From CADEFQ01 sp050249415 (GTDB lineage: Bacteria; Pseudomonadota; Gammaproteobacteria; Steroidobacterales; Steroidobacteraceae): DNA of 64,000 bases. The DNA lies in contig JBFWQO010000005.1 of the NCBI GenBank assembly GCA_050249415.1, positions 200,179-264,178 of the forward strand. Reading direction: 5' to 3'. This document shows, one piece after another, positions 41,990 to 49,785 of the stretch; the stretch's first letter is position 1, and each line of letters opens with the position of its first letter. A program made the translations under genes and the position numbers. The notes under the pieces are model-generated. The model saw only the letters and a list, made by a program, of their open reading frames with translations, was not told where the DNA came from and did not search any database.

Positions 41990-42924
41990 GGCTGGTCCGC
42001 AGGTTCGCGAGGCGCCTTGCCTGGTTCGCCGCAACCACATTCGCCGCGGCGGCCCTCGCGCCGGCGGCCGCGCCTGCGGACAGCGCAGGCCCCGTCTGGT
42101 CGATCCACCGCCCCGGCGGCGGCACGGTCTATCTCGCGGGCTCCGTGCATGTGCTCGATGCCGCGCGCAGCCGGCTGCCGCCCGCGTTCGAGACGGCTTA
42201 TCGCAATGCCGAGCGTGTCGTGATGGAGCTCGACATGGACGATCTCGACCCGCTCGCCGCCGCGGCGTACGTCTCCGCCCACGGCCGGATCGAGGGCGAC
42301 GGCAGCCTGCGCACGCTGCTCGGCGCCGCGCGCTTCGCGCGGGTGGACGCGGAGGCGCGCGCACTCGGCCTGCCACTCGACAGCGTGGCGCAGCTCGAGC
42401 CCTGGGCCGTCGCCCTCGCCCTCACCCAGTTGCAACTGACGAAGCTCGGGCTCGATCCGGCGCAGGGCGTCGAGCAGCAGCTCACCACGAGGGCGGGCGC
42501 GGACGGCAAGCCGATCGAGGGACTCGAGACGCTGGAGGAACAGCTCGGCATGCTCGACGGGTTGTCCTACCCCGACCAGGCACGCTTCCTCGAACTGACG
42601 GCGGACGAGGCGGAAACGATCGCGACGGAGCTCGACGCGATGCTTGCCGCGTGGCGCCGCGCGGACACGCGCGCGCTCGAGCGCCTGCTGCTCGCCGAGT
42701 ACGAGCGCCTGCCTGCGCTCTACCGGCCGCTCGTGACCGATCGCAACCGGCGATGGCTGCCGCGGATCGAAGCCCTGCTCGCGCGGTCCGACGACACGCT
42801 CGTGGTGGTAGGCGCCATGCACCTCGTGGGGCCCGACGGCCTGCTCGCGCTGCTCGCGCGCCACGGTTTGGCGCCGCAGCCGGTGGCTGCCGGCAGCGAG
42901 GATCCCGCCGTCAGGCCGCAGTGA
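41986..42924 (+). CDS. TraB/GumN family exported protein
   Basis: A 312-residue protein with a signal peptide (RRFARRLAWFAATTFAAAALAPAAA) and the TraB/GumN fold (PF01963). It has an N-terminal GGGTVYLAGSVHVLD and a C-terminal DDTLVVVGAMHLVGPDGLLALL, which supply the paired conserved His/Glu residues of this putative metalloprotease-like (Tiki-related) family. The substrate is not known. Starts inside the cpdA stop and ends overlapping the convergent next gene by 14 bp. Confidence 0.88.
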   Translation: MRLVRRFARRLAWFAATTFAAAALAPAAAPADSAGPVWSIHRPGGGTVYLAGSVHVLDAARSRLPPAFETAYRNAERVVMELDMDDLDPLAAAAYVSAHGRIEGDGSLRTLLGAARFARVDAEARALGLPLDSVAQLEPWAVALALTQLQLTKLGLDPAQGVEQQLTTRAGADGKPIEGLETLEEQLGMLDGLSYPDQARFLELTADEAETIATELDAMLAAWRRADTRALERLLLAEYERLPALYRPLVTDRNRRWLPRIEALLARSDDTLVVVGAMHLVGPDGLLALLARHGLAPQPVAAGSEDPAVRPQ

Positions 42925-43279
42925 ACCGGTTGCGGGTCACGCGCTGCCCGGCCGTGAGCTTGCCGAGGCGCTCGAGCCGCGCCTCGATGGCGGTCAGCGA
43001 TCGTTGATGGCGGGAGGCGATGTCGGGCAGTGGCGTGCCTGCGCCAAACGCCATGAGCAGGTCGTGCTCCTCCTGCGGGGTCCAAGGCTGGCCGACATGG
43101 GCGGAGTTCGGCGCGCGCACATGAGGCTTGTGCTCCTCAAGCGCCGCGGCGCCGGCGCGCAAGGCTTCGATGACATTCGCCTGCCGCCAGATGCCGGTGG
43201 CCTCGAGATCTTCGCCCGAAGCGGGATCGATGCCTTGCGCGAGCGCAGCGAGCACCTCGGACGGGGACTGAGTGGACAT
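42911..43279 (-). CDS. Small protein with SANT/Myb-like helix-turn-helix
   Basis: A 122-residue protein starting at ATG 43279, preceded by GGGAGG six bases upstream. The C-terminal half (PWTPQEEHDLLMAFGAGTPL then IASRHQRSLTAIEARLERLG) looks like a SANT/Myb-type or resolvase-like helical DNA-binding unit common in proteobacterial hypothetical proteins. The N-terminal part (ALAQGIDPASGEDLEATGIW) is a helical region of unknown use. No regulatory target is evident. Confidence 0.65.
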   Translation of the reverse strand: MSTQSPSEVLAALAQGIDPASGEDLEATGIWRQANVIEALRAGAAALEEHKPHVRAPNSAHVGQPWTPQEEHDLLMAFGAGTPLPDIASRHQRSLTAIEARLERLGKLTAGQRVTRNRFTAA

Positions 43280-43374
43280 GGTGGAACCTCCCTGCTGTAC
43301 CCGTGAGCCAGTCTCTGGAACGCGCCGCGCACAAGCGAGCGCGAAATGACGCGCGTTTGTGCAGAATTGCGGCC

Positions 43375-44289
43375 ATGAAGGCACTGGCATGGTTCCTCGG
43401 GCTGATCGTTGCCGGCCTCGCGGCGATCGCGCTCTTCGCGTATCCAGCCTGGCTGCTCGTCACGCCGGCGCTCGACGTGCCTTTCCACCGAGTCGCGAAC
43501 CGCATCGGCATGCTTGCGCTGCTCATCGGCTTCATCCTCGTCGCGCGGCGGCTCGGCCTCGCGGATCGCACCAGCCTCGGCTACGGACTGCAACGCCCCG
43601 CTTTTGTGGCCGAGACGGGCATCGGCATCCTCCTTGGCGTTGCGACGATGCTGCCCGCGATCGCGCTCCTGTTCGCGTTTGGCCTGCGGGAACTGAAGCC
43701 CCTGCCGCCCCCCGGGGCATTCGCCGCGGTCGTGCTCGCGGGCCTCGGCAGCGGCCTCGTCGTGGCGTTGATCGAAGAGACCTTCCTGCGCGGCGCGATG
43801 TGCACCGGCATTGCGCGCCAGTCGGGCTGGCGGACCGCGATCCTCGCAACGGCGCTGATCTACGCCGCGACCCATTTCATCGGCCGCTACAAGATTCCCG
43901 CGGCGCAGGTCGACGCCTGGAGCGGACTCGCCCTGCTCGGCGGCGCGCTGCGCTCCTTCGCACAGCCGCTCGGCATCGCCGACGCCTTCCTGTGCCTCAC
44001 CGGCGTCGGCATCCTGCTCGGCGTGGTGCGCCGCTACACCGGCAACATCGCCGCGTGCATCGGGCTGCACGCGGGTTGGGTGTGCGTGATCGCGGTCGTG
44101 CGGGAAATCTCGCAACGCCGCCCCGGACACCCCTGGGAGGGCCTGGTCTCGGGCTACGACGGCGTCATTGGCTGGCTCGTACTCGCGTGGATCCCCGTGA
44201 TCGGCTGGGCGCTCGCTCGCTTCTACGCAAGGCGCGAACGCGGGCGCTCAGTCGGCCTCGCGGCGGATCAGCGGCGCCAGGCGCGCTAG
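43375..44289 (+). CDS. CPBP-family intramembrane metalloprotease
   Basis: A 304-residue polytopic membrane protein (about eight helices) of the CPBP/Abi family (PF02517). The diagnostic motifs are EETFLRGAM (glutamates), a later ATHFI His, and the C-terminal GLHAGW. Start taken at ATG 43375, where the first membrane helix begins; an upstream GTG at 43303 would add a hydrophilic leader overlapping the divergent gene. Its 3' end overlaps the convergent LON-domain gene by 42 bp. Substrate unknown. Confidence 0.82.
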   Translation: MKALAWFLGLIVAGLAAIALFAYPAWLLVTPALDVPFHRVANRIGMLALLIGFILVARRLGLADRTSLGYGLQRPAFVAETGIGILLGVATMLPAIALLFAFGLRELKPLPPPGAFAAVVLAGLGSGLVVALIEETFLRGAMCTGIARQSGWRTAILATALIYAATHFIGRYKIPAAQVDAWSGLALLGGALRSFAQPLGIADAFLCLTGVGILLGVVRRYTGNIAACIGLHAGWVCVIAVVREISQRRPGHPWEGLVSGYDGVIGWLVLAWIPVIGWALARFYARRERGRSVGLAADQRRQAR

Positions 44290-44832
44290 GCGCTCCACGC
44301 CGTCGAGTTCGAGGCAGGCCTGCTTGTCGGCGAGATCGAGCGGCAGGATTTCGGCAACGCGCGCGCCGACCCAGGAGGCGTCCTCGAAATGGCGCGGCAG
44401 GTCTTCATACAGCTCACCGAGTTGCGGCAGGACGCTGCGCAGCAGGTCAGCGAGATAGTCATATCGCGGCGGCACCGCGGCTGCGGCGGGCGGCGCCATC
44501 CACTCCACTTCGCCGATATTGAGCCCATCGCGCGCGAGCCTGCGGCCCAGCAGCCGGAACCGCCGTTCGCCGTGGCAGGTGATGCCGAGCAGCCCGTCCG
44601 GCAATTGGTAAAAATCGACGATACGGGCGCTCGTGCCGACCGGGGCGGTCTGCATGACCGCGCCCGCTTCCTCTCCGGCGCGGATCTGCACTACGCCGAA
44701 CGAGCCACGCTCACGCGTGCAGCGGCGCACCATGTCGATGTAGCGCGGTTCGAAAATGCGCAGCGGCAACGGACCGCCGGGGAAGAGCACGGTGTTGAGC
44801 GGAAACAGCGGCAGTTCCGCGGTCGCGCCCAT
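44248..44832 (-). CDS. LON N-terminal (substrate-binding) domain protein
   Basis: A 194-residue stand-alone LON_substr_bdg protein (PF02190) without ATPase or protease domains. LPLFPLNTVLFPGGPLPLRIFEPRYIDMV is the typical opening and GTSARIVDFYQLPDGLLGITCHGERRF the next strand set. Such proteins are frequent beside ubiX/mpl in gammaproteobacteria; role unclear. Four bases separate it from ubiX, same strand. Confidence 0.88.
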   Translation of the reverse strand: MGATAELPLFPLNTVLFPGGPLPLRIFEPRYIDMVRRCTRERGSFGVVQIRAGEEAGAVMQTAPVGTSARIVDFYQLPDGLLGITCHGERRFRLLGRRLARDGLNIGEVEWMAPPAAAAVPPRYDYLADLLRSVLPQLGELYEDLPRHFEDASWVGARVAEILPLDLADKQACLELDGVERLARLAPLIRREAD

Positions 44833-44836
44833 GGTG

Positions 44837-45442
44837 TCAGTCGTCCCGCCCCCAGCGAGGCACGAGCGCCTGCTCGATGCCGAGCTGGTCGAGGATGCGC
44901 GCCACCACGAAATCGACGATGTCCGCGACGCTCGCGGGCTTGTGGTAGAAGCCGGGGCTCGCCGGCAGGATCGTGACGCCGAGGCGCGCGAGCTTCAGCA
45001 TGTTCTCGAGGTGAATTGCGGAAAAGGGCATTTCGCGCGGCACCAGCACGAGCTTGCCCTGCTCCTTCAGCACGACATCCGCGGCGCGCTCGGTGAGGCC
45101 GTTGCTGGCGCCGCAGGCGATCGCCGAGAGCATCGACATGCTGCAGGGCGCGACCACCATCGTACGCGGCGCGCCCGAGCCGCTTGCAAGCGGCGAAGTC
45201 CACTCCTCTTCGCCGTACACGAAGAGCCTTCCAGGCTGTGCACGGCAACGATCTGCAAGGTAACGGGCCGCTTCGGCCGCGCGCCCCGGCACCGGGCAAT
45301 CGGCCTCGGTCGCGAGCACGACATGGGCCGCGCGCGTCAGGGTCACGTGGACTGTGCGCCCCGCCCCGAGCAGGCATTCCAGCAGGCGCAGGCCGTACTG
45401 CGCGCCCGACGCGCCCGTCATGGCGACGGTAACGTCGTTCAT
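44837..45442 (-). CDS. ubiX: Flavin prenyltransferase UbiX
   Basis: Makes prenylated FMN for the UbiD decarboxylase in ubiquinone synthesis. The 201-residue flavoprotein has VAMTGASGAQYGLRLLECL at the N-terminus, the APCSMSMLSAIACGASNGLTERAADV core and the VPREMPFSAIHLENMLKLARLG motif with the conserved prenyl-binding residues. The start codon overlaps the mpl stop (ATGA). ubiD is not in the window. Confidence 0.95.
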   Translation of the reverse strand: MNDVTVAMTGASGAQYGLRLLECLLGAGRTVHVTLTRAAHVVLATEADCPVPGRAAEAARYLADRCRAQPGRLFVYGEEEWTSPLASGSGAPRTMVVAPCSMSMLSAIACGASNGLTERAADVVLKEQGKLVLVPREMPFSAIHLENMLKLARLGVTILPASPGFYHKPASVADIVDFVVARILDQLGIEQALVPRWGRDD

Positions 45443-46818
45443 GCCGCGCCCTTCGCCTGCGCGGCAAGACCCGCCAGCACCTTGTCGTGCAGGCCGCCGA
45501 AGCCGCCGTTGCTCATGATCAGGAGCTGGTCGCCGGCGCGCGACCCCGCCACGAGCTGCGCCGCAAGCGCATCGACGCTCGCGCTGCAATGGACCCGCGC
45601 TCCGAGCGGCGCCATCGCCGCGGCCGCGTCCCAGCCGAGGTCTTCGGGCGTGTAGAGCCAGACCTCGTCCGCGCCCGAGAGCGAAGCCGCGAGCGTCTCG
45701 CGGTGCACGCCCATCTTCATGGTGTTCGAGCGTGGCTCGAGCACGGCAACGATGCGCGCGCTGCCTGCGCGGCGGCGCAGACCGTCGATCGTCGTGGCGA
45801 TCGCGGTCGGGTGGTGCGCGAAATCGTCGAAGACGCGGATACCCGCGATCTCGCCCCGCAGCTCCATCCGCCGCTTGATGCCCTTGAACTCGCGCAACGC
45901 CGCCGCGGCGACCGGCACCGGCACCCCGGCATGGCGCGCGGCGGCGATGGCGGCCAGCGCGTTGTCGACATTGTGAGCCCCGTACAACGGCCACTCTACG
46001 GTGGCGAACGCCTCGCCCCGCTCGAGCACCTCGAAATGTGCCCAGTCGCCGTTGCCGAGCGGGCGCGCCGACCACTGCGCCCCGCCGCTGCGCGAGTAGC
46101 CCTCGCGGGGCGTCCAGCAACCGAGCGCGAGTGTCGCATCGAGATTCGCGTCGGCGGCGTTCGCGATGATGCGGCCCGACGGCGGCACCATGCGCACCAG
46201 CAGGTGGAACTGGCGCTGGATCGAGGCGAGGTCCGGGTAGATGTCGGCGTGGTCGAACTCGAGGTTGCCGAGCACGAGCGTGCGCGGCCGGTAGTGCACG
46301 AACTTGGCGCGCTTGTCGAAGAACGCGGTGTCGTACTCGTCGGCTTCGATCACGAAGAACGGCTCCTCGCCGAGCCGCGCCGAGGTGTCGAAGTTGCCCG
46401 GCACGCCGCCGATCAGGAAACCGGGCGAAAGGCCCGCGTACTCGAGGATCCAGGCGAGCATGCTGGACGTCGTGGTCTTGCCGTGCGTACCCGACACCGC
46501 GAGCACCCAGCGATCAGCGAGCACCGTGCGCGACAGCCATTCCGGCCCCGAGGCATAGGGAATGCCGCTGTCGAGCAGCGCCTCGATCACCGGCACGCCG
46601 CGCGACATCACGTTGCCGACGACGACGACATCGGGGCGCGGCTCGAGCTGCGCGGCCTCGTAGCCCTGCACGATCCGGATGCCGAGCGACTCGAGCTGGG
46701 TGCTCATGGGCGGGTAGACGTTGCGGTCCGAGCCGGTCACGCGATGACCGGCCGCCTTCGCGATCGCCGCGATGCCCGCCATGAAAGTGCCGCAGATGCC
46801 GAGGATGTGGATATGCAT
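45439..46818 (-). CDS. mpl: UDP-N-acetylmuramate:L-Ala-D-Glu-meso-DAP ligase Mpl
   Basis: Murein recycling ligase that attaches recovered tripeptide to UDP-MurNAc. The 459-residue Mur ligase has MHIHILGICGTFMAGIA at the N-terminus, ATP loop SGTHGKTTTSSMLAW, FVIEADEYDTAFFDKR, and DDFAHHPTAI. The specific opening (IHILGICGTFM) separates Mpl from MurC. First gene in mpl-ubiX-LON-domain order. Confidence 0.96.
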   Translation of the reverse strand: MHIHILGICGTFMAGIAAIAKAAGHRVTGSDRNVYPPMSTQLESLGIRIVQGYEAAQLEPRPDVVVVGNVMSRGVPVIEALLDSGIPYASGPEWLSRTVLADRWVLAVSGTHGKTTTSSMLAWILEYAGLSPGFLIGGVPGNFDTSARLGEEPFFVIEADEYDTAFFDKRAKFVHYRPRTLVLGNLEFDHADIYPDLASIQRQFHLLVRMVPPSGRIIANAADANLDATLALGCWTPREGYSRSGGAQWSARPLGNGDWAHFEVLERGEAFATVEWPLYGAHNVDNALAAIAAARHAGVPVPVAAAALREFKGIKRRMELRGEIAGIRVFDDFAHHPTAIATTIDGLRRRAGSARIVAVLEPRSNTMKMGVHRETLAASLSGADEVWLYTPEDLGWDAAAAMAPLGARVHCSASVDALAAQLVAGSRAGDQLLIMSNGGFGGLHDKVLAGLAAQAKGAA

Positions 46819-46819
46819 G

Positions 46820-47344
46820 TCAGGAAGACGCCGCGGGAGGAAAGAGGCCGAGCAGCACCAGCTGGCCGGCGACGGTCTGCAGCAGCGCGAGGCTCACGCA
46901 GACCGGCATCGGCTGCCCGAGCGCCGAGCGCAGGATACGGCCGTTCGCGGCGAGCACCCACGCGAGCATGCCGAGCCCGACGACGGCGATCGGCACGAGC
47001 CAGGCGTCGTCGTCCTGGAAGCGGCCGGCGAGCCAGGCCGTGGCGATCCACACCGGGGCCAGCACCGTCTGGTAACCGAACACGGCGGTCGTCGTCTGCA
47101 GGAAGCGCTCCGGCCGCGAAAACAGGCGCATCAGCACGACGTACCATACGAGCGTGAAGAGGATGTCGACCACGAGGTGCAGGTGCCAGGGCCCGGGAAT
47201 CGGCGGCAGCAGCGTGCTGACGAGGAAGTTCACGAGGAAATTCGCCGCGACCGTACCGAGCAGCAGGAACGCCGACGCCGGCAGCTCCTCGGGCCCACGG
47301 CGCAGCAACGCCATATCGGTGAACAGGCGAAGGAGGCTCAACAT
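46820..47344 (-). CDS. Inner-membrane protein, Yip1-like
   Basis: A 174-residue protein with five likely membrane helices (AFLLLGTVAANFLVNFLVSTL, LVVDILFTLVWYVVL, TAVFGYQTVLAPVWIATAWL, WLVPIAVVGLGMLAWVLAA, VSLALLQTVAGQLVLLGLF). It resembles the Yip1 fold by topology and the short FGYQ motif only. It sits one base from the mpl start on the same strand and would be the first gene of that operon. Function unknown. Confidence 0.6.
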   Translation of the reverse strand: MLSLLRLFTDMALLRRGPEELPASAFLLLGTVAANFLVNFLVSTLLPPIPGPWHLHLVVDILFTLVWYVVLMRLFSRPERFLQTTTAVFGYQTVLAPVWIATAWLAGRFQDDDAWLVPIAVVGLGMLAWVLAANGRILRSALGQPMPVCVSLALLQTVAGQLVLLGLFPPAASS

Positions 47345-47424
47345 GCCGGTCGCCGCTTTCGGGCTCGTGGATCGACTCGCATAATGCCGGACCGATTGTA
47401 CGGGAGTCTCCGGAAGCGTTCCGC

Positions 47425-48528
47425 ATGTCCATGAACACCGCGCTCATCACCTCTGCAAGCGATCTCGACGAATTCTGCGCCGCGCTCGCGGCGACCCCCG
47501 CCATCGGCCTCGACACCGAGTTCATGCGCGAGCGCACCTACCGGGCCGATCTCTGCCTGCTCCAGGCCGCGACGCCCCGGCAGGCTGCCTGCATCGACCC
47601 GCTCGCGCTCGATTCGCTCGCGCCGCTAGCGCCTGCGTTCGGCTCGCAGGGCCCCCTCAAGATCCTGCATGCCGCGCGCCAGGACCTTGAAGTGCTGTGG
47701 ACCGCGGTGGGACCCATAGGCCCGGTCTTCGATACGCAGGTGGCCGCCGCGCTCGCCGGCCTGCCGGCGCAGGTGGGGTATGCGGAACTCGTGCGCCAGC
47801 TACTGGGCCACGAGCTCGCCAAGGCGCACACGCGCACCGACTGGTCGCGCCGGCCGCTCAGCGACGAGCAGCTCGCGTACGCGATCGACGACGTGCGCTA
47901 CCTCGCGCCGCTGCGCGACGCGCTGCTCGAGCGCCTCGACGGACTCGGGCGCATCGCCTGGCTGGAAGAGGAATTGCAGGCGATCGTCGAGCCATCAGGA
48001 TTCGCCGTCGATCCGGAACAGGCCTGGCGGCGCCTCAAGGGCGTGCAGGCGCTCGACCCCGGCCGCCAGCGACTCGCGAAGTCGCTCGCCGCGTGGCGCG
48101 AACGGCACGCCATCGACCGCAATCGCCCGCGCGGCTGGATCCTCGACGACGCGGCGCTCAAGGAGATCGTCGCGAGCGTGCCGCGGGATGCGGACGCGCT
48201 CGTCGCGATTGCCGGTTTGCCGCAGGGCGTCGCGCAGCGTTCGGGCGCCGAGCTGCTCGCGCTCGTGCACGACGCCGCGATCGAGGAGCCGCCACCGCCG
48301 CTGCCACGACGCGAGCGGCCGGATCCGGCTGTCACGGCGACCGTGAAGCGGCTCGCCGATCTCACGCGCCAGGCGGCCAGTGACACAGGGATCAGCGCCG
48401 AGGTGCTCGCCCCACGCCGCGAACTCGAACGGCTCGCTGCGGGCGATCTGGGCGTGGCCGTGCTGAGCGGATGGCGGCGCAGCGTGGTGGGGGAGCGGCT
48501 GCTCGAGGGGCTACGTACGGTGGGCTGA
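47425..48528 (+). CDS. rnd: Ribonuclease D
   Basis: A 3'-5' exoribonuclease for tRNA and stable RNA maturation. The 367-residue protein has the DEDD residues in AIGLDTEFMRE (Exo I), LHAARQDLEVLW (Exo II) and LAYAIDDVRYLAPL (Exo III, DEDDy tyrosine), followed by HRDC domains in the C-terminal half (RRLKGVQALDPGRQRLAKSLAAWRE). It is divergent from the Yip1-like gene and converges on adk across composite repeat C3. Confidence 0.93.
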   Translation: MSMNTALITSASDLDEFCAALAATPAIGLDTEFMRERTYRADLCLLQAATPRQAACIDPLALDSLAPLAPAFGSQGPLKILHAARQDLEVLWTAVGPIGPVFDTQVAAALAGLPAQVGYAELVRQLLGHELAKAHTRTDWSRRPLSDEQLAYAIDDVRYLAPLRDALLERLDGLGRIAWLEEELQAIVEPSGFAVDPEQAWRRLKGVQALDPGRQRLAKSLAAWRERHAIDRNRPRGWILDDAALKEIVASVPRDADALVAIAGLPQGVAQRSGAELLALVHDAAIEEPPPPLPRRERPDPAVTATVKRLADLTRQAASDTGISAEVLAPRRELERLAAGDLGVAVLSGWRRSVVGERLLEGLRTVG

Positions 48529-48540
48529 TTGCGGTGAGAC

Positions 48541-48719
48541 GGAGGAGGAGCGGGAGTTCCGGTTCCTCACGGGTCGAGCGCCGCCTGCGGCGGTCCCCTC
48601 GTCTCGGCGGCGCCCGGCGCACTGTGTCGACAGAGACTGTAAAACCTGTGTACGCCGGACGCTGATCGCCGCTCCTCGGCGCTCTCCACGCTCGTCACCG
48701 GAACTCCCGCTCCCCCTCC
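48541..48719 (-). repeat. Family-1 structured repeat, unit vii (first unit of composite C3)
   Basis: 23-bp inverted arms (48541-48563, 48697-48719) with a single mismatch. Minus-strand core GAGCGTGGAGAGCGCCGAGG, GCGGCG/CGCCGC stem and CCGCC-gca-GGCGG hairpin. Starts 12 bp after the rnd stop. Confidence 0.83.
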
Positions 48720-48831
48720 GGCGCACGGCAAGTTACCCAACGCAAGCTGCCTGGTTGAGGTGAAGAAGGCTGCCTCACCTTGCGCTCCTAACCTCAAGGA
48801 CAACGAGTTGTGTTTCGCGAGCGGCCGGCAA
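48720..48831 (+). repeat. Spacer of composite repeat C3
   Basis: 112 bp, aligned along its length with the C2 spacer and, inverted, with that of C1. TTGAGGT and ACCTCAA can pair. Confidence 0.65.
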
Positions 48832-49012
48832 GCGGCGCGGTGATTCATCCGCGGACGAGCGTGGAGGGCGCCGAGGAGCGGGGGTCAGAGCGAGGCGTAC
48901 GCCTTCGTCCCAGTGTCTGATGACACAGTGCGCCGAGCGCCCCCGCTTCGAGGGAACGCCATCGAAGATGGCGCGCCCGATTCGCGAGGAGGCGGATGAA
49001 TCACCGCGCCGC
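48832..49012 (+). repeat. Family-1 structured repeat, unit viii (second unit of composite C3)
   Basis: Perfect 21-bp arms (48832-48852, 48992-49012) of the GGTGATTCATCCGC type. Core GAGCGTGGAGGGCGCCGAGG, central stem GAGCGGGGG/CCCCCGCTT, inner hairpin CGCCATC-gaa-GATGGCG, which differs from unit vi (CGCCCTC/GAGGGCG) by one compensated base pair. Confidence 0.84.
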
Positions 49013-49045
49013 TGGCCCGCAACCCTCATCACACAACACGCAACC

Positions 49046-49726
49046 CTACGCCCGGGTAGCCTCTTCCACCTCCACCCCCTCGCCGCTGCGCTCGGTCAGC
49101 GCAGCCTCGAGCCGATGGGTCACCTCTTCCATCTCCGCATCGGCATCGATCATGCGCAGGAGGCCCTGCGCGGCGTAGTGGGCGGCAAGCGGCTTCGTCT
49201 GCTCGTCGTAGACCTGCAGGCGCTTCGCGACCGTTTCTTCCTTGTCGTCGGGACGCTGCACGAGATTCGGCGCCGCGCAGCAGCCCGTCGCCGGCGGCGG
49301 CGCGGTGTGGATGTTGAACACGCGACCGCAATTCGTGCACGTGCGGCGGCCCGAGATGCGCTTGACCAGCTTGCCGTAGTCGACATCCATCTGCACCACC
49401 GCTTCGAGCGGCGTGCCGAGCCCTTCGAGCAGCTGCGCGAGGCCTTCGGCCTGGGCGATGGTGCGCGGGAAACCATCGAGGATAAAGCCACCCTGCGCGT
49501 CGGCCTGCGCGAGGCGCTCGCGGATGATGCCGAGCATGGTCGCGTCGTCGACCAGCTTGCCTGCGTCCATGATGGCCTTGGCGTGCACGCCAAGCGGCGT
49601 GCCGGCCTTGACGGCCGCGCGCAGCAGGTCGCCGGTGGAGATCTGCGGTACGCCGTGTCGCTGGACGAGGCGCTGGGATTGCGTGCCCTTGCCGGAGCCG
49701 GGCGCGCCTAATAGGACAATGCGCAT
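49046..49726 (-). CDS. adk: Adenylate kinase
   Basis: Interconverts ATP, ADP and AMP. The 226-residue long form has P-loop GAPGSGKGT (7-15), the AMP-site QISTGDLLRAAV, LDGFPRTIAQAE, and a LID with four cysteines (RRTCTNCGRVF and TGCCAAPN) likely to bind zinc, which E. coli Adk lacks. AMP made by PPi-releasing reactions would be recycled here, next to the PPi-using pfp and hppA genes. Confidence 0.96.
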   Translation of the reverse strand: MRIVLLGAPGSGKGTQSQRLVQRHGVPQISTGDLLRAAVKAGTPLGVHAKAIMDAGKLVDDATMLGIIRERLAQADAQGGFILDGFPRTIAQAEGLAQLLEGLGTPLEAVVQMDVDYGKLVKRISGRRTCTNCGRVFNIHTAPPPATGCCAAPNLVQRPDDKEETVAKRLQVYDEQTKPLAAHYAAQGLLRMIDADAEMEEVTHRLEAALTERSGEGVEVEEATRA

Positions 49727-49785
49727 GGGCCGCGCACAGTACCCGGCGATCCCCCCGCGGTCAAATGAGCTATCCTTGCCAAAAT

